From the NCBI GenBank assembly GCA_009602735.1, contig WELA01009454.1, positions 6,169 to 50,899 on the forward strand: DNA of 44,731 nucleotides, written 5' to 3'. The translations under genes and the position numbers were made by a program. Below are positions 1 to 12,752 of this stretch, in pieces (within the stretch, counting starts at the first letter, position 1; each line of letters opens with the position of its first letter). Under the pieces are notes generated by a model. That model saw nothing but the letters and a program-made list of their open reading frames with translations. It did not search any database and was not told the DNA's origin. The stretch comes from Mesotaenium endlicherianum. Lineage: Eukaryota; Streptophyta; Zygnematophyceae; Zygnematales; Mesotaeniaceae.

Positions 1-484
1 CATCTAAGTACGATATGCTAGATGAATGGCCAGATGACATCCCTATGGTGGATGGCTGTTCGGGATGATGGGAGATGGCGGTGGATTTGGTTAACCGAGG
101 TCCTACCAACGTGGTTAACTCCCGGGTAGGCGGTGCCATCGCACTGGCCGTTGAACAGTAAACTCATTCCATGTACATATGCTAGGCATTGCTCTCAAGT
201 TCGACATTTGGAAACGAGGCCAACTCTCTTGTACAGCTTACTGAGAGAGATCTGAATCCAAGGCAAGAAGCCATTGATACGCACTGTCTTCTAACCTTGC
301 TTATGTATGAGTTTACTGATTTGCATTAATGATGCTAGTTTACTCGCATTTGACTTACGAGTATTATTCACTGCTAGTGTATTGTCCTTTGCCGTTTAAC
401 CAGTGAACGGAAAATACCATAAAGATTACTTGCTCATATAAAGATCTTTATTAATTGTTAATCGCCTATTTGGTAAGTCGATTN
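1..484 (+). repeat. 3' part of a gypsy-A family LTR, truncated by the window edge
   Basis: This stretch matches the downstream two-thirds of the LTRs at 20614-21332 and 35098-35795, and the reverse complement of 22828-23547. Matching blocks run from the ATCTAAGT region through GGAGATGGCGGTGGATTTGG to GGTAAGTCGATT. The expected last bases of the LTR (CATTTCA) are missing: the match stops at an ambiguous base (N, 484) and unrelated gag sequence begins. The 5' part of the LTR lies outside the window. Whether this is a 3' LTR, a solo LTR or an assembly join cannot be decided here. Confidence 0.85.
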
Positions 485-2397
485 TTACAAAAACTAAATG
501 TCTTGCGTGGCCCAGGCTTGGCTTGTCGTAGCTGCGCAATCTCGTTCTCATTGAGAGTGATCCGAAAGGTCTGAGGAAGCTTCCCAGCATTCCTTGGAAC
601 CAGACGGTCATGATCTGCGCGCTCCGCAGCCGTTGCAACCACGGCCTTCTCAGGCGTCAGCTTCTCGCCTTTGCAGACGGTCTTTTCGGCCACATCTGCA
701 TCGTAATAGACATTAGGCACATTTAGTCTTGCAAATTGAGCTTTCAACTCTGCAATCTCTGCACTCATAGCATCATACTTCTGATTACCCTTCCGGTTAC
801 CAGAGTTATCTTTCTCCTTTTTCTTACCCTTATCTGCCTCTTTCGTGGCAGCATTAGCCCATGGTGGTTTCAGATTTGGGTTCTTGGACCAACACTCATC
901 TTCTGAGTGTCCCTTTTTACTGCAATGTGCGCATACCTGCGCCTTGCTAGCAGACAATTGCTTAGCATCCGGGTACGGACAATCTCTCTTCTGATGTCCT
1001 GATTTCCCGCAGTTCCAACAGCCCTCTGCTGTCTCAGCAGTGTTGGCGTGCTTAGCAAACCTATTGAAAGACCCGCTCTTTTTCTTAAACTGAAAATTAG
1101 AGCTATTGGCCTTGGGCTGAAAGGATTCCTCCCTTCTCTCAGGAGCCATAAGCGTCCTGGAAGCCTCCTTGTACCAGACTTTACCTTCCTCGACATTGCG
1201 TGCTATTTCAGCAGCCTCGTCGATGTTCCAGTCGATTCCGCGTTTCGCAGATAGGTGCGGCCTGACCTCCCGATCTGTGTCTTTACCCAGACACAACAAG
1301 AATTTGTCAGCCACAATCCTAGGCTCATAGATTCCTGCCTTCTTGGCAAGGTCTACCAATCTGGATTTGACCTCCATCACTGTCTCGTTCTTCTGACGGA
1401 CAAAATGCACATAGCGGTGCACTTTAAGACTGCGATCCTCTGGGAATGTTGCTTCAAGCAACTTAAAGAAACGACGCAGACAGTGCTCAGAGTCTAACTG
1501 GTCATCCCCAGCCTCCATATCCCTACGGCAACTAGCCAACGCTTGCGCATGGCTTGCTTCCGTGGTGACACTATCACCATGCTGCCCTGTAAAAGGTGCA
1601 GCTCTGCGTGTTACTCGTTCCTGAGCATTAGCAATCTTTTCAGACAATTCTGCACACACTTTACGCAATTCTGCGACAGATCCAGCATCATCATCTCGAG
1701 TAGCCGCTCGCTGCTGACCCTCGGTGAGTTGCTTCATGGCATCTGTTAATTCTTGTGTTAGTGCAGCTAAGTCTACGCTCTCAACAGGTGCAGCAGGTAT
1801 CGCTCTTCCTGATGACAAAGCGGACAGGCGGGCTTTCGCAGCCTCTTTCTGGATTTTCAAATCTCTCGCCTTCTTTTGCTCGTCAAACGCCCATTCCTGG
1901 GTAAGGTTCTCATCCTTCCGAAATTGGCGATACAGCAACAAGGCATCCTTGTCCAAGTACTGAACCAAGCTTATAAAAGCGACTGACTGAGTGTAAGAAG
2001 AATCCTTTCGGATTTTCTCAAAGAAGTCAGCCCAATAGATCTCATCAAACTCTTCGAAAGTGAGACTATTTCCACTGGTTCGTCCACTAAAACACTTTGT
2101 AGACAGCTTGAACTTAGGATTTTCATCCTTATCATCACCAGTCATTTCGAGTGGTGACCAAGACTCACTATCTTTATCCCACACGTCGTGCTCTCTGCCC
2201 GAATTGGGTACAAAAGCTCGCGCGTTATACGGATTCTCACCGTTCGTGGCAGTATGGCGAGACTCGTCTCTCGACGGTTGCTCACTCCACAGGTTATCCG
2301 TGTGCTCAGATGTCTCACTTTCTCGTGGACTCTGGCTTGAATCAGAACCTTCCGCAGGCTCCACAGGGTAGTAGAGTCTTCCACTCCTCAACTGCAT
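485..2397 (-). CDS. gag polyprotein of an LTR retrotransposon, C-terminus cut off
   Basis: Gag forms the retroelement particle and packages its RNA. The frame is open for about 640 codons without a stop. A capsid-like helical region (FFKLLEATFPEDRS and following) sits in the second half. Two CCHC zinc knuckles follow, CWNCGKSGHQKRDC and CAHCSKKGHSEDEC, both C-x2-C-x4-H-x4-C, then a lysine-rich stretch. I chose the ATG at 2397 because MQLRSGR resembles the N-terminus of many gag proteins. The frame stays open upstream to about 2607, but the farthest start there is only a GTG (2577). No protease or reverse transcriptase follows, because the frame runs into the LTR at 484. This element is not the gypsy-A family, whose gag at 21367 has a single knuckle and a different sequence. 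It is the best preserved gag in the window. Confidence 0.8.
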
Positions 2398-4850
2398 GTA
2401 CAGTTGAATTTCTCCGGGTCCCCTTCCAGGTTGAGCACCGGCAGCCCTCACAGGCCTCAATCCCCAATTTGCTTGGGAATTTCTATTCACCTGAACCACA
2501 GAACCGAAGTTCTCAGAAGTAGGACGGAAGTCTCTTACTTCCACATAGGCTTTATGCCTTAAGGTTCTTGGGTTCACAGGTGAGCAAATTGTAGTTTGCA
2601 GAAATCACACTCTAAGCAGCTTGACATGCAACGTCAGATTCAGAGAAAATCGCCCTTCAGGCTTTCGCTTAACTTCCACAAGTCAGCTTACAAAACTCTG
2701 AAACTACGTCTATGCTGGCCTGGGTCAAGCTCTTCACTTAACACCGCGCCATAACAGCTCTTCACTGCCAGGCTGGGCTCACTCAGTTCTTCACTGAGAG
2801 CTTTACCTGTCAATACTGCTCTCTCTCTTCGAGATGCGAATGCGACTTCTGAGAACTTGGAAATCAACACACGACTCACCATTTCAAGGCTGCTTCACAC
2901 ACACACTCGTGGCGTTTGGCTGACTCTGTGCTAATCTCCTAGCAGATTCTATTCTGCAGTTCTCCTTCTTCAACCGTGAGATTCCCTCTTGGGAACTCCT
3001 ACAATCTTAACTTATCTATGATACACAGAAGAATCTTCAGCGTCGTCAGAAGTGTGGGGCTTTGGCCCTCCAATGGCCTTGGGAACTCCTTCTTCTTCTT
3101 CGCGCCCTTCTTCTCTTTCCTTCTGCCTCTTGGCAAAGGTGCGTGAGAGTGAATGACATGTCTCAGGCAAGATTCGTGCCTTTCGCAGGCACCACACAGC
3201 GTCATCTTTCGAGAATGCCGTGCTTAGTCACACAACTTAGCTGCATGTCGCCTCCGCCTAGCCATGCTCAACTCAAACTCGTAGTCACTCAGCATGCATG
3301 CACACCTTGTGACTGTCGCGCGTGGCTGCAGCTTCTCAGCTGGCAGTCACGCCTAATTGGCTCATGGCTAAGAATTCCTGAGCGGCGTGCAAGCAAATGC
3401 CACTTGCTCAAGTTTTTCCAACCGGGCGACCGTAACCTATCTTGGCATTGCAGCCATGACCTGGCTTAATCTGCCAGTCACACAGTACCTGACCTGGTAC
3501 TTGCTGGGCGGCTCATTGGTGATCTCCAGCTCCTAGCCTCGCGGCTGTCTTGTCAAAACCTCCCCCATCCTTGGGTGTGGGTCACACTGACATTGACCCC
3601 TTGCCAGTGGTCTTGACGCCGCCATAATCGCTGACTGCGATGTAATCAGTCAAGTGGTCGGTGAGTCAACGTTGACTTTCAGCACTAGGTGGCCGTAGCT
3701 TGCGCTGCGCGTGCGACACCGTCAGATGGATAATAGTCGCGACAAAAGTGAGGGTAGATTTTTTAATTTACTAACTTTGGAGGGGTAATTTTGTAATTGG
3801 CCCCTGACTTGGCTTGCATTTCCTCCGCCTATCCCAAGGCGTGGGCATTTCGTTTATCGTGATTGATCGTGATTGTCACTCTGCTCGTTCGAAGAACATT
3901 AACCTAATTTCTGCGCTGACCATGACAAGTCAGCTTGACTTGGTCGGTTGTAGTCAATGGTTGTTTCCGTACCTGGGCACATGGTGACTTCGGCCACGCG
4001 TGCCAAACTGTAATTTGTAGATAGTTAAGCCAAACGCATTCCGTACTTGCAAGAAGTGATTGTATGCAGTGCGCACTTGTATGCACTTGACGTCACTTGA
4101 CAGAAGTTGATAGTCGCTTGTTCCTGTGAATGGCGTCAGAGGCTCCAAAACCATCCACTCCACCATCTGATTCAGAGAACAAGAATCAGATTGTATAAAG
4201 GTAGATCTTCCGCGTCCAGCGTCCGATCGTAATGGTTAGATATGGTTTTCGACGAATTTTCCATATGGAGTCTGCAGCAGCCCTACAGGGAAGTTCCTAT
4301 CGTCTTTATGCCCCGAACATTACCGTCCACCCTTTGTCTAACCGTATTTTAAGTAGTGGATATTATATATGTCATATTTATAGTTTAATACTAGCTGGTA
4401 CATCCTTATGTTGAAGACCAACATTGAACGTAAACCGGGCAGCGCGGGCAATTTAAGCCCGCCCCAGCCTTTTCATGATTCCCGGTCCTTCAAAGCTGAT
4501 CAGGTTTCACGACCAGTCACCACACCCTGTAGGCTGTACCTCCTAAGTAAAAGCATGCCCACTTGTTGCTCACATGTGCACACTGCACTTGTGCCTTTTG
4601 TGTACTCGTAGCCTGTAGCTGCTCGTACCGACTAGTACAGAGCTGACGATCGCTGGATACGTCAATATGGGTGTCGCATTGTCCACTTGCACTTCCTGCC
4701 GCTCCCTGCCGCTCCCTGCCACGTGTGAACCTCCAAGCTTTTCACGTTTCCCAACCAGCTTGAAGCACGTCGAGGAAAGTCAGTGAAGCCACAGGAGCTA
4801 TATCTCCCATTCAAATTGCACTCTTTACTTCCTTATGTTTCTGTTTGTTC
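2398..4850. other. no gene recognised; probable 5' region of the minus-strand gag element plus intergenic DNA
   Basis: Short ORFs in all frames carry no recognisable domain. The part nearest 2400-3000 should be the untranslated leader and perhaps the LTR of the minus-strand gag element. I found no initiator-Met primer-binding site and no convincing TG...CA LTR boundary. The base composition is mixed, without the CT/TG-rich texture of the host gene introns that follow. Confidence 0.4.
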
Positions 4851-4857
4851 ATAAAAA
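4851..4857 (+). promoter_or_regulatory. possible TATA-like element of the histidine kinase gene
   Basis: ATAAAAAG lies about 65-70 bases upstream of the chosen ATG at 4921. A purine-rich leader (GGAAAGGAGAGGGAAGA) lies directly before the ATG. Position and composition suit a core promoter, but there is no further support. Confidence 0.25.
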
Positions 4858-4920
4858 GGGTGACAATACATCACATCCTTCCGCATGATCATTCAAATGT
4901 GAAGGAAAGGAGAGGGAAGA

Positions 4921-6213
4921 ATGAGTCGTTTTGTGAGACAGTTATTGGGGCTAATAAATATGTCTAAGATTATACGCGTCAAAGAAGCAGGGGCAGGTGA
5001 TCTAGAAGCTCAAAGCCATCTTGATGAGCAGCCCAAAAGGAGCACAGTTAGGGGTTCCCCGGTACAGGGGGGAACTGATTTGAGGCTAACGGGTGTAGAC
5101 TCAGATGATGATGACGATGTTGACATTGATTGGACTAGTAGGATATTTTTGAGTGCTGCTAAATGGCGCCATATGCTTCTATTCCTTTGGGGAATAGTTG
5201 GTGTAGGGCTGGTCGCTTTGATATTTGTCCTCCTTTACAGGTCCTCCAGGGAACGTAGGGACGACAATTTGAGAACTCAGTGCAACGTATGGGCCAAAAC
5301 CGTGCAAGACGAGTACTTTGCCTCCAGTAACCAGGTACTCATTTGTAGCAGCTTAGCATTCCTCGCTGTGCCCCCAGAGTTGTTGCTCAAGCTGAATCCC
5401 ACTACAGTTCTAATGATTGACTCCTTTCAATCGAGATGGCCGATAAATGCATCTGTCATTTATCGTCAATGCTGAAAGAACTTGCGAACGATATGAAAAT
5501 TCACGAACCACTTGCATCGCACTGACAGTCACTGAGGTCCTGGTTATCTCATGAGACACGCAAGTCTAGGAATGCCTTGTCCTCAGGTGACTAGCTGATG
5601 GTTGAAACAACTTTGAGATGGATTGATGAGGGGTCCTGTCTGCCACCACCTCCAGAGCTTCCCTCCCCTCCCTCCTTCTATTGAGGCAACTACGTCCCCC
5701 TTCCCACCAGCTGGTGAGGATGCCCGTGGGTATGTGAGCCGTAAGCAGAACCGCAGCAGCAGCAGCGCATTAGCATGGCTTCATCAGCACAAATGCTCTG
5801 AGTCATGGTCAGCTGACCGTTAGCTCATCCTGCACTTCTGTTGGCTGCACCTGGGCGTCTAGCCTACTCCTCTCCTGCCCCTGCGTCTGCCTCTGCCTCT
5901 ACCATTGCCATGGCAAGCCTGGAGAACTTAGTCGGCTTGAGAGTTGGGGCAACCCGATGAGCTTCCTGGGTAATCCCAGTGCGTGTCCCTCACAAGCTTC
6001 AAGCAACAACCTGTGTCACATGTGTATCACTCACAAGCCCTAATCGCAGGCTATTGGCCACCTGCTGAGCTGATGCTCTGCTGCATGGGCTGCCACATCA
6101 TACATGAGCTGGTTCTTAGGAGCAGCAGGCTTCGCAGCCTGCATACAGCTGGCACTGCCAGCCTGCCCCTTATTCCTTATCATGCATCACTCACATGTAG
6201 AAAGCGGTTGGCA

Positions 6214-6269
<56 letters not shown>

Positions 6270-9200
6270 GGGTGTTTGTCCACTCAAGCAGGCCCATGGC
6301 GGCCCATGGCCCTCCCTGCACTGACTGCGCCCGCCTGCCCGCCCGCCCTGGCCTGCAGGTGGCGACGTTTGCCAAGGTGGTGCAGACGTTCTACTTCCAC
6401 AAGAGCCCGCCCGCGCTGGACCAGGCAGCCTTTGTGGAGCTCACGGACGAGACGGCTGCGCTGCGCCCCTTCATCTCCGGTGCCGCCCCCCTCCTCTCCT
6501 CTCTTGCTCCCCTGCTGCCCCTCCCCCCTTCCTGCACGCATGCCACTGGGCCCATCGCTGCCCCTGATTGAAACGGCTGCGCTGGGGCCCTTCACTCTTC
6601 CGGTGCCTTCTTTGCCCCTTCGAGCCTCGCCTCCCTCCTCCCTCCTCTTCTCTCTCCTGGCAACCCTCTCCCCCTGGTCACTCTCGGCCGCCGCATGCCC
6701 CCCTGCATGCGTGCCACTGGGCCCAGCGCTGGATGCCCCTGCTGACTGCTGACACTGCGCAACCCACCGGTCATCATCATCATCGTCAGCAATCAGCCGC
6801 GCTCCTCCCTACCTACCCCCCCCNCCTCCTCCCCCCCCAGCCTGCCTGCCTGCCTCTGGCTGATGGCTGTGGCTTGGGGGACGTTGCAGGGATCGGGTAC
6901 CTGCAGCGGGTGCTGGGCGCGGAGCGGGCGGCCTTCGAGGCGGCGCACGGCGGCAAGTGCATTGCGGTGGCTCCAGCGGTGGGGGGCGTGCGCGTGTGCG
7001 CGCCCGACGCGCCGGAGTACGCCGTCATCTTCCTGCAGGAGGCCAACCCCTTGCGCAACTTCTCCGACTACCATCTGGTGGATGTCAAGGACAGTATGTG
7101 GCCTGCCCTCTAGCCCCCGGCCCATACTCCACAGCCCAGAGCCCATAGACCGCGGAATAGAGCTTCACCCCAACCCGCAGCTCAATTGTCTCTCTCCCTC
7201 CTCCCTCTCTGCCTCTCCCTTTCCCTCTCCTCTCTCTCCCCCTCTAACGTGCTCTTTTGCTCTTCCTCTTCTCATCTCCCTGTCTCTCCCCCGCCCTTCC
7301 CCCCTTGCTCCCTTTGTGCGTCTCTCCTGCCCTATTGACACCTGGCCTAAGCCACGCCCTCTACTGCATGCTGGATGCCCATCTGCATGCCTCTCCTCAT
7401 CAACCCCCACCCGCCACCCAGGGTAAGGATGCTGCCTCCCACTCACTCCTGCGTGGCGGGGACCACCCCCCGAGCACGCCATGGTGGTACAACACACAGT
7501 GACTCACGCGTGCAAGCAATGTGGGCCGTGGCCATGCGTGCGTGCGCGCGCGCGAGTGCAGGCCCGTTTGTGGCGAAGCCCATGGTGCGCGCGCGCGACA
7601 GCGGCATCAGCGGCGCGCTGGCGGAGCCCTTCCTCTACCTCGATAGCCTCGTCACCACCGCCGTCTGGCCCGTCTACGACGGTACGCCCACGCGTGCATG
7701 CATGCGCTCGTGCTGGCTGCAGCAGTGTAAGGGAGCGTGTTCGAGCTTCAGCCGAGCCTTAGTGGGACCCACCCATCATGAATTTGGCCGCTTGCGAGGA
7801 GATCACTACTGGAGCTCATGTGATGTTGCTTGCGTCTCAGCAAGAGCCCTATTCCTGCGCGCACTCATATGCATGCACGCACTTAGTCGCCAGCCCCGGG
7901 GGCGTCTTTGCTGGCAGCCCAGCCTTGCCCTAGGGTGCCGAAAGTGCCTTTTCTGCAGCCTGCACCTCTGGAGCGTAGCCTGTTGACGTGATGGCGGTGG
8001 CGATTGGCTCTGGCTGTGACGTGTGGCGCAGTGTCGCCGGGGCTGGGGGCGACGGTGGAGCAGAACGCCACGCTGTGCCGCGGCTACATCCTGGCGCAGT
8101 TTGACTTCTCGCACATGCTCACCAACATGTTCGACAACTACTTCCGCCCGCGGTATGCGCCCCCCCCCTTCTCCTCTCCCTGCTTCTCCTGCTGCAGTTT
8201 GTCCTGCTCATCCTCCTCCTTCTGCCCCTGTTCCTGCTCCTCCTGCGCTGCTGCTGATGATTGTGCTGCCTGCACTTCTTGCTGCTGCTGCTGAATACCG
8301 ACTGTCTTGATCTCATCCTTGCCTGCCCCTTTGCTCTGCTCCGCTGCGTGCATACTCCTCACGTGACGCACATTACATGGCTGCAGCCTTGGGTTCAGCT
8401 CAGACTACTGGGGTGTGTTAGACCTATTCCCGGTGCAACTTTTGCGTGAGAGAGAGGGAGAGAATAGAAAAGCACGTACAAGGAGTGGAGGGTGGTGCCC
8501 TGACACAGCCCCTCCATCCCTGCTCCTCTCCTGGGCCTCCCGCTTTGCAGCGGCTGCTTGCCCTGAGCACGCGTGCAAGCGCACATGCAGGCAAGGGCGT
8601 GGTTGAAGAGCCGGAGGCCCCCCGCCTAGCCCCCCTCCTTGCGCCTCCCTCGGGTCCTCCCTCCTCCAGCAGTAATTGAGTTCCCGGTGCGTGCAAGCGC
8701 GTGCAGGCAGGGCGTTGTGGCGCGCGTGTACGACATGAGTGAGCCCGGGCAGCCGCTCCTGGGCGAGCCCAACAGCATGCGCGCATCCCCCAAGGAGGTC
8801 GGCGACCTGGCGTCGTACGGCGCGTCCACGTCTCTGGAGCTGGACCGCAGCCGCAACCACGTCCTCTACTGCAAGTGAGTCGGCATCTGTGCGTGCACGC
8901 GTATGTGTGCGTGTGTGTGTGCGTGTGCGTGCGTGCGTGCACATGCATGTCCAGAAGGGTGTGGCTCTTCTCGCGCTCTCCCACCTCCAGTCCCTTTGCA
9001 ATCCTGTTGCGGCTGTGCTCCTCCCCTCCCTCTCCCTTGTGGGGGTCACTTGCATAGACTCTTCCTTGAAAGGAGGTGTTATAGATGCATCTCTCTGCGC
9101 TGTGAGGGTGCTCATGCACGCGGGTGAAGAAGTGTGCTGTGGAGAAGTGGTTCTGAGAACAAGCCCAGCTTAGGTCACTGCCACCTCCTCCTCCTCTTAT

Positions 9201-10581
9201 CATCCAACTCCCGGTGATGAAGGTAGTAGCGCGTATGGTCTTGCTGAGTCCCCCCGAGAGCTCCTTTTCTCTCTCTCTTTCCCCCCCTCCTCTCTCAGCC
9301 ACGTGCATACGCGCGCTCAGGTGGCCGCATGTGTTTGTCCTTTGAGATAGCATAATATACATTCCGCAGTTTTGCAGCAGGAAATGGCTTACTTTCCCTC
9401 TCTGCCTTTTCCTCCTCTCTCGACTCCCTCTCGCTTCCCACAGGTATTTGAAGGGAAGCACTCCGCCGGCGGGTGCCTTTGAGTGGTCGGCGGCGGCCCT
9501 CATCATTGCCCTCCTCTCCGTAAGCCCTCCCCTTGTGGAGTACCTTCTGTGTGTTTGGAGAGGCATGCGGCCATGTGATGGCGCTTCTGTTTCGCCTCTA
9601 TGCCCCGGGCTCTGTTCTTGGCCTTTTCTTCTCGCTCTGAAGTATGCGCACACCAGAGTCTTGACACACAAATGCGTGTATGTCTCTTGCCGTCATGTGT
9701 ATTCCTCACAATGCACGTAGCGCGTATGTGCGAGCCAGTTCGAACGGCCATAGGGCGATAAGCTTTGGCTCGTCATAACATGTTCAGACTTCAGACTGAC
9801 TCCCTTGGAAAATGGCAGACGACTGTGGCTCATTGCATTTGACGAGATACGGAAATGCCGACGACCACGAAAGCTACAAACGCTGACTGGCTTGAGCCGC
9901 CAACAGAGTGCTGCGTTATCTGACTCTGGCTCAAGGGGGGGGGCACGCCTAAGCGAAATCCGCCACTCAAAGGAGCTGACACGTGTGCTGCACGTACCCC
10001 CCACGTTCTATGAGCTCCTTGTCCTTCCCTTTTTGTGTGATGCCCTTGCTCCCATCGCAGGTGCATCACATATTCATAGCTGCTGGACTGCTCATCTCCT
10101 CCCTCTCCGTCTCTTTGCACCTGTCTCTGATACCAAATAAGCAGCGCATACGTTCAAGCACGCACATGTGTGTTGCGGGGGGGGGGTGACACCGGGGGTG
10201 CACGTGGGGGATCACTGTGTGGACGGCCCTCAGATAACTGCATAGATGGTGCTTGAGCACGGGCGCGTGCATTTGCGTGTGCTTGGTGCGGGTGCAGCGG
10301 GACGTATGCAGCCGTTCATCGGACATCCTCGAATGGACTCCCTGTCTCTCTCCTGATGTGCCTCTCACGCCAAGAAGAAGCTGCACGCATGTCTGTGCGT
10401 GATGGGGGTGTGGGTTTGCGCGCGTGAGGGGGCGCAGTCGTACATCGTGTGGGCGACGAGCAAGGGGTACGAGCGCATGGAGCACGACTGCCGGCGCATG
10501 TGCACCCTCAAGGACGCCATGAAGGCGGCCAAGCTGGCGGCGGAGAGCGCCAGCCGCGCCAAGGGCACCTTCCTGGCGACG

Positions 10582-10614
<33 letters not shown>

Positions 10615-11917
10615 ATCATCGGCATGCTCAACCTGCTCATGCGCGACACGCGCCTGGACGCTACGCAGCTGGACTACGTGGAGACGGCGCGCTCCAGCGG
10701 CCGCGCGCTCTGCGCGCTCATCAACGACGTCCTCGACCTCTCCAAGATCGAGGTACCCGAGCATGTGTGTGTCTGTGTGTGTGTGTGTCTGTGTGTGTTT
10801 GTATGCATACGTGCATGTGTATGGGCGTGTGTCTTAACGTCCATCTTCCACCCTCCCCCCACCCTCCCCCTCTCCCTCTTGGCCTTGTGGCGCCCTTCTT
10901 GTCCTCCGTGGATGGATGGAGGGACGGGGCCCAGCTTCTTGTGGGAGAAGCTGGAAGGACGGGGCTTCCGGACTTCGAGTGCGCAGCTCAGCTCAGCTCA
11001 GCTCATGCGGTTGCTGCGCAGGGGCCCACCTCCAATCCACTCCTCTCGTTTCTGGTGGGGCTGGCGTGCATGCATCGCGTGTGTGTCTCTTTGTCGCGGC
11101 CCAAGCGGAGGATGAAGAGCAAGCCAGAAGGTTGTGCTGCACCTAAAGGATCATATCTGCTCAAATTTGCCAGCCCTCACATAGCAAACGAGGTCCAAAC
11201 AGGATTCTACCTTCCCTCAGAAATTACACAAGGATACGCAGAGTCTACACCCATGGGCAGCCAAACTGAACCACTCTTATGTTACCCATTAATGCTGCAG
11301 GGTAGACACACCCAACATTCTATTGCTGCGCACTGACATCCGACTATGGCCTTCCCAATTGCAGCCAATTCACACGCTGCGCAATCGTCTTGGTTGGCTC
11401 CGTCAACATTGGTCACCTCCTGAGATGGTACTTTGTAAGGCTTGCTTCTCTTGGTTGGTGTCAATCTGCTCCCCTCAACACCCACATCGAACAATACTGC
11501 GTCAGGATGACGTGCACAACAAATCCTATGAGTCAGGCACCTATTCCTCCCAAGCACGAAAGAGCACCAATACGTCAGCACGGGCACGTTTGACTGCACC
11601 CTATCGCAAACACCTCCACTCAGGAGCACATGAAGCGGCATAGGCACAGCAGCAGACGACGCGGACGTGGCTCAATGACACTTGGCACGCATGCGTGCAT
11701 GCAGGCGGGCAGCATGGAGCTGGAGGCGATAACGTTCTGCGTGCGCACAGAGGTGGAGGACGTGCTGAGCATGTTCACCGAGCGTGCGCGTGCCAACGTG
11801 CGCGTGGAGCTGGCCGCCTTTGTGCACCCCTTTGTGCCCACGCTGCTCATTGGCGACCCCCTGCGCTTCCGCCAGGTACGCGCGCACGCCCGTGTTTGTG
11901 TGTGTGTGCGTGCGTGT

Positions 11918-11957
<40 letters not shown>

Positions 11958-12715
11958 GGTGCGCGCATGAAGGCGCGCGTGCCTGCCAGAGGGTTCTTGG
12001 GTTAATCCGCTGTGCCTGCTGGGGCTGTTTAATGCCTGTGGTGCTGCAGCTTTCGGTGTGAACCTGTGGTCATGGTGCTGGTTGTGATGGCGAAGGGGCA
12101 AGTGCAGTGGGGGAGGGAGGGGGGCAAGGGCTCGCCCACTCTCTTGCACTCAACCTCCAAGTGATGACGGGCACATGCCTGTGCTGTGCCCACTACCTCC
12201 CTTGCCCTCCCTGCGTGTCTCCGAGCGAGCGAGCGAGTGACGTGGTTTGTGCGTGGCTGCAACTGCAGGTGCTGATCAACCTGCTGAGCAACGCCTTCAA
12301 GTTCACGACGGAGGGCCACATCTTCGTCTGCATCCGCGTGGCGCTGCCGGGCGAGGAGGTCGTCCACCGCCTGCCACCCGCTGCCCCCCAGGCGGGGGCG
12401 ACGACTGCCGCCAGCACCAGCGCGGGTGTGGGTGCGGGGTTGCCGGCGGTGCTCGAGTCATCGGCCTCTGCTGGGGTGGGGGCGGCGGCGGTGCCGCTGC
12501 CGGTGCTGAAGACGACGAAGCTGACGCTGAGCGAGCGCGAGGCCATCGAGAGCTGCAACAGCTGGGCCAGGGTGGTACAGACGCTGGAGTCCAATCGGCG
12601 GCGCGTGCTCGGCCGCTCGCCCAGCGGCTCCGCGCTGTGGGAGGAGAACCAGCCGCTGCGCCTCGTCATCTCCGTCGAGGACACTGGTGGGTGTTGCAGC
12701 CCCTCTGCCTGTGCC

Positions 12716-12752
<37 letters not shown>

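Noticed and set aside
8424..9671. 415-codon open frame on the minus strand
   Set aside because: It overlaps exons 6 and 7 of the kinase and the intron TG repeats (read as Thr-His runs); no recognisable domain.
10449..11336. 295-codon + strand frame
   Set aside because: An alternative frame over exon 8; the true frame gives the HisKA motif [10 protein letters not shown].
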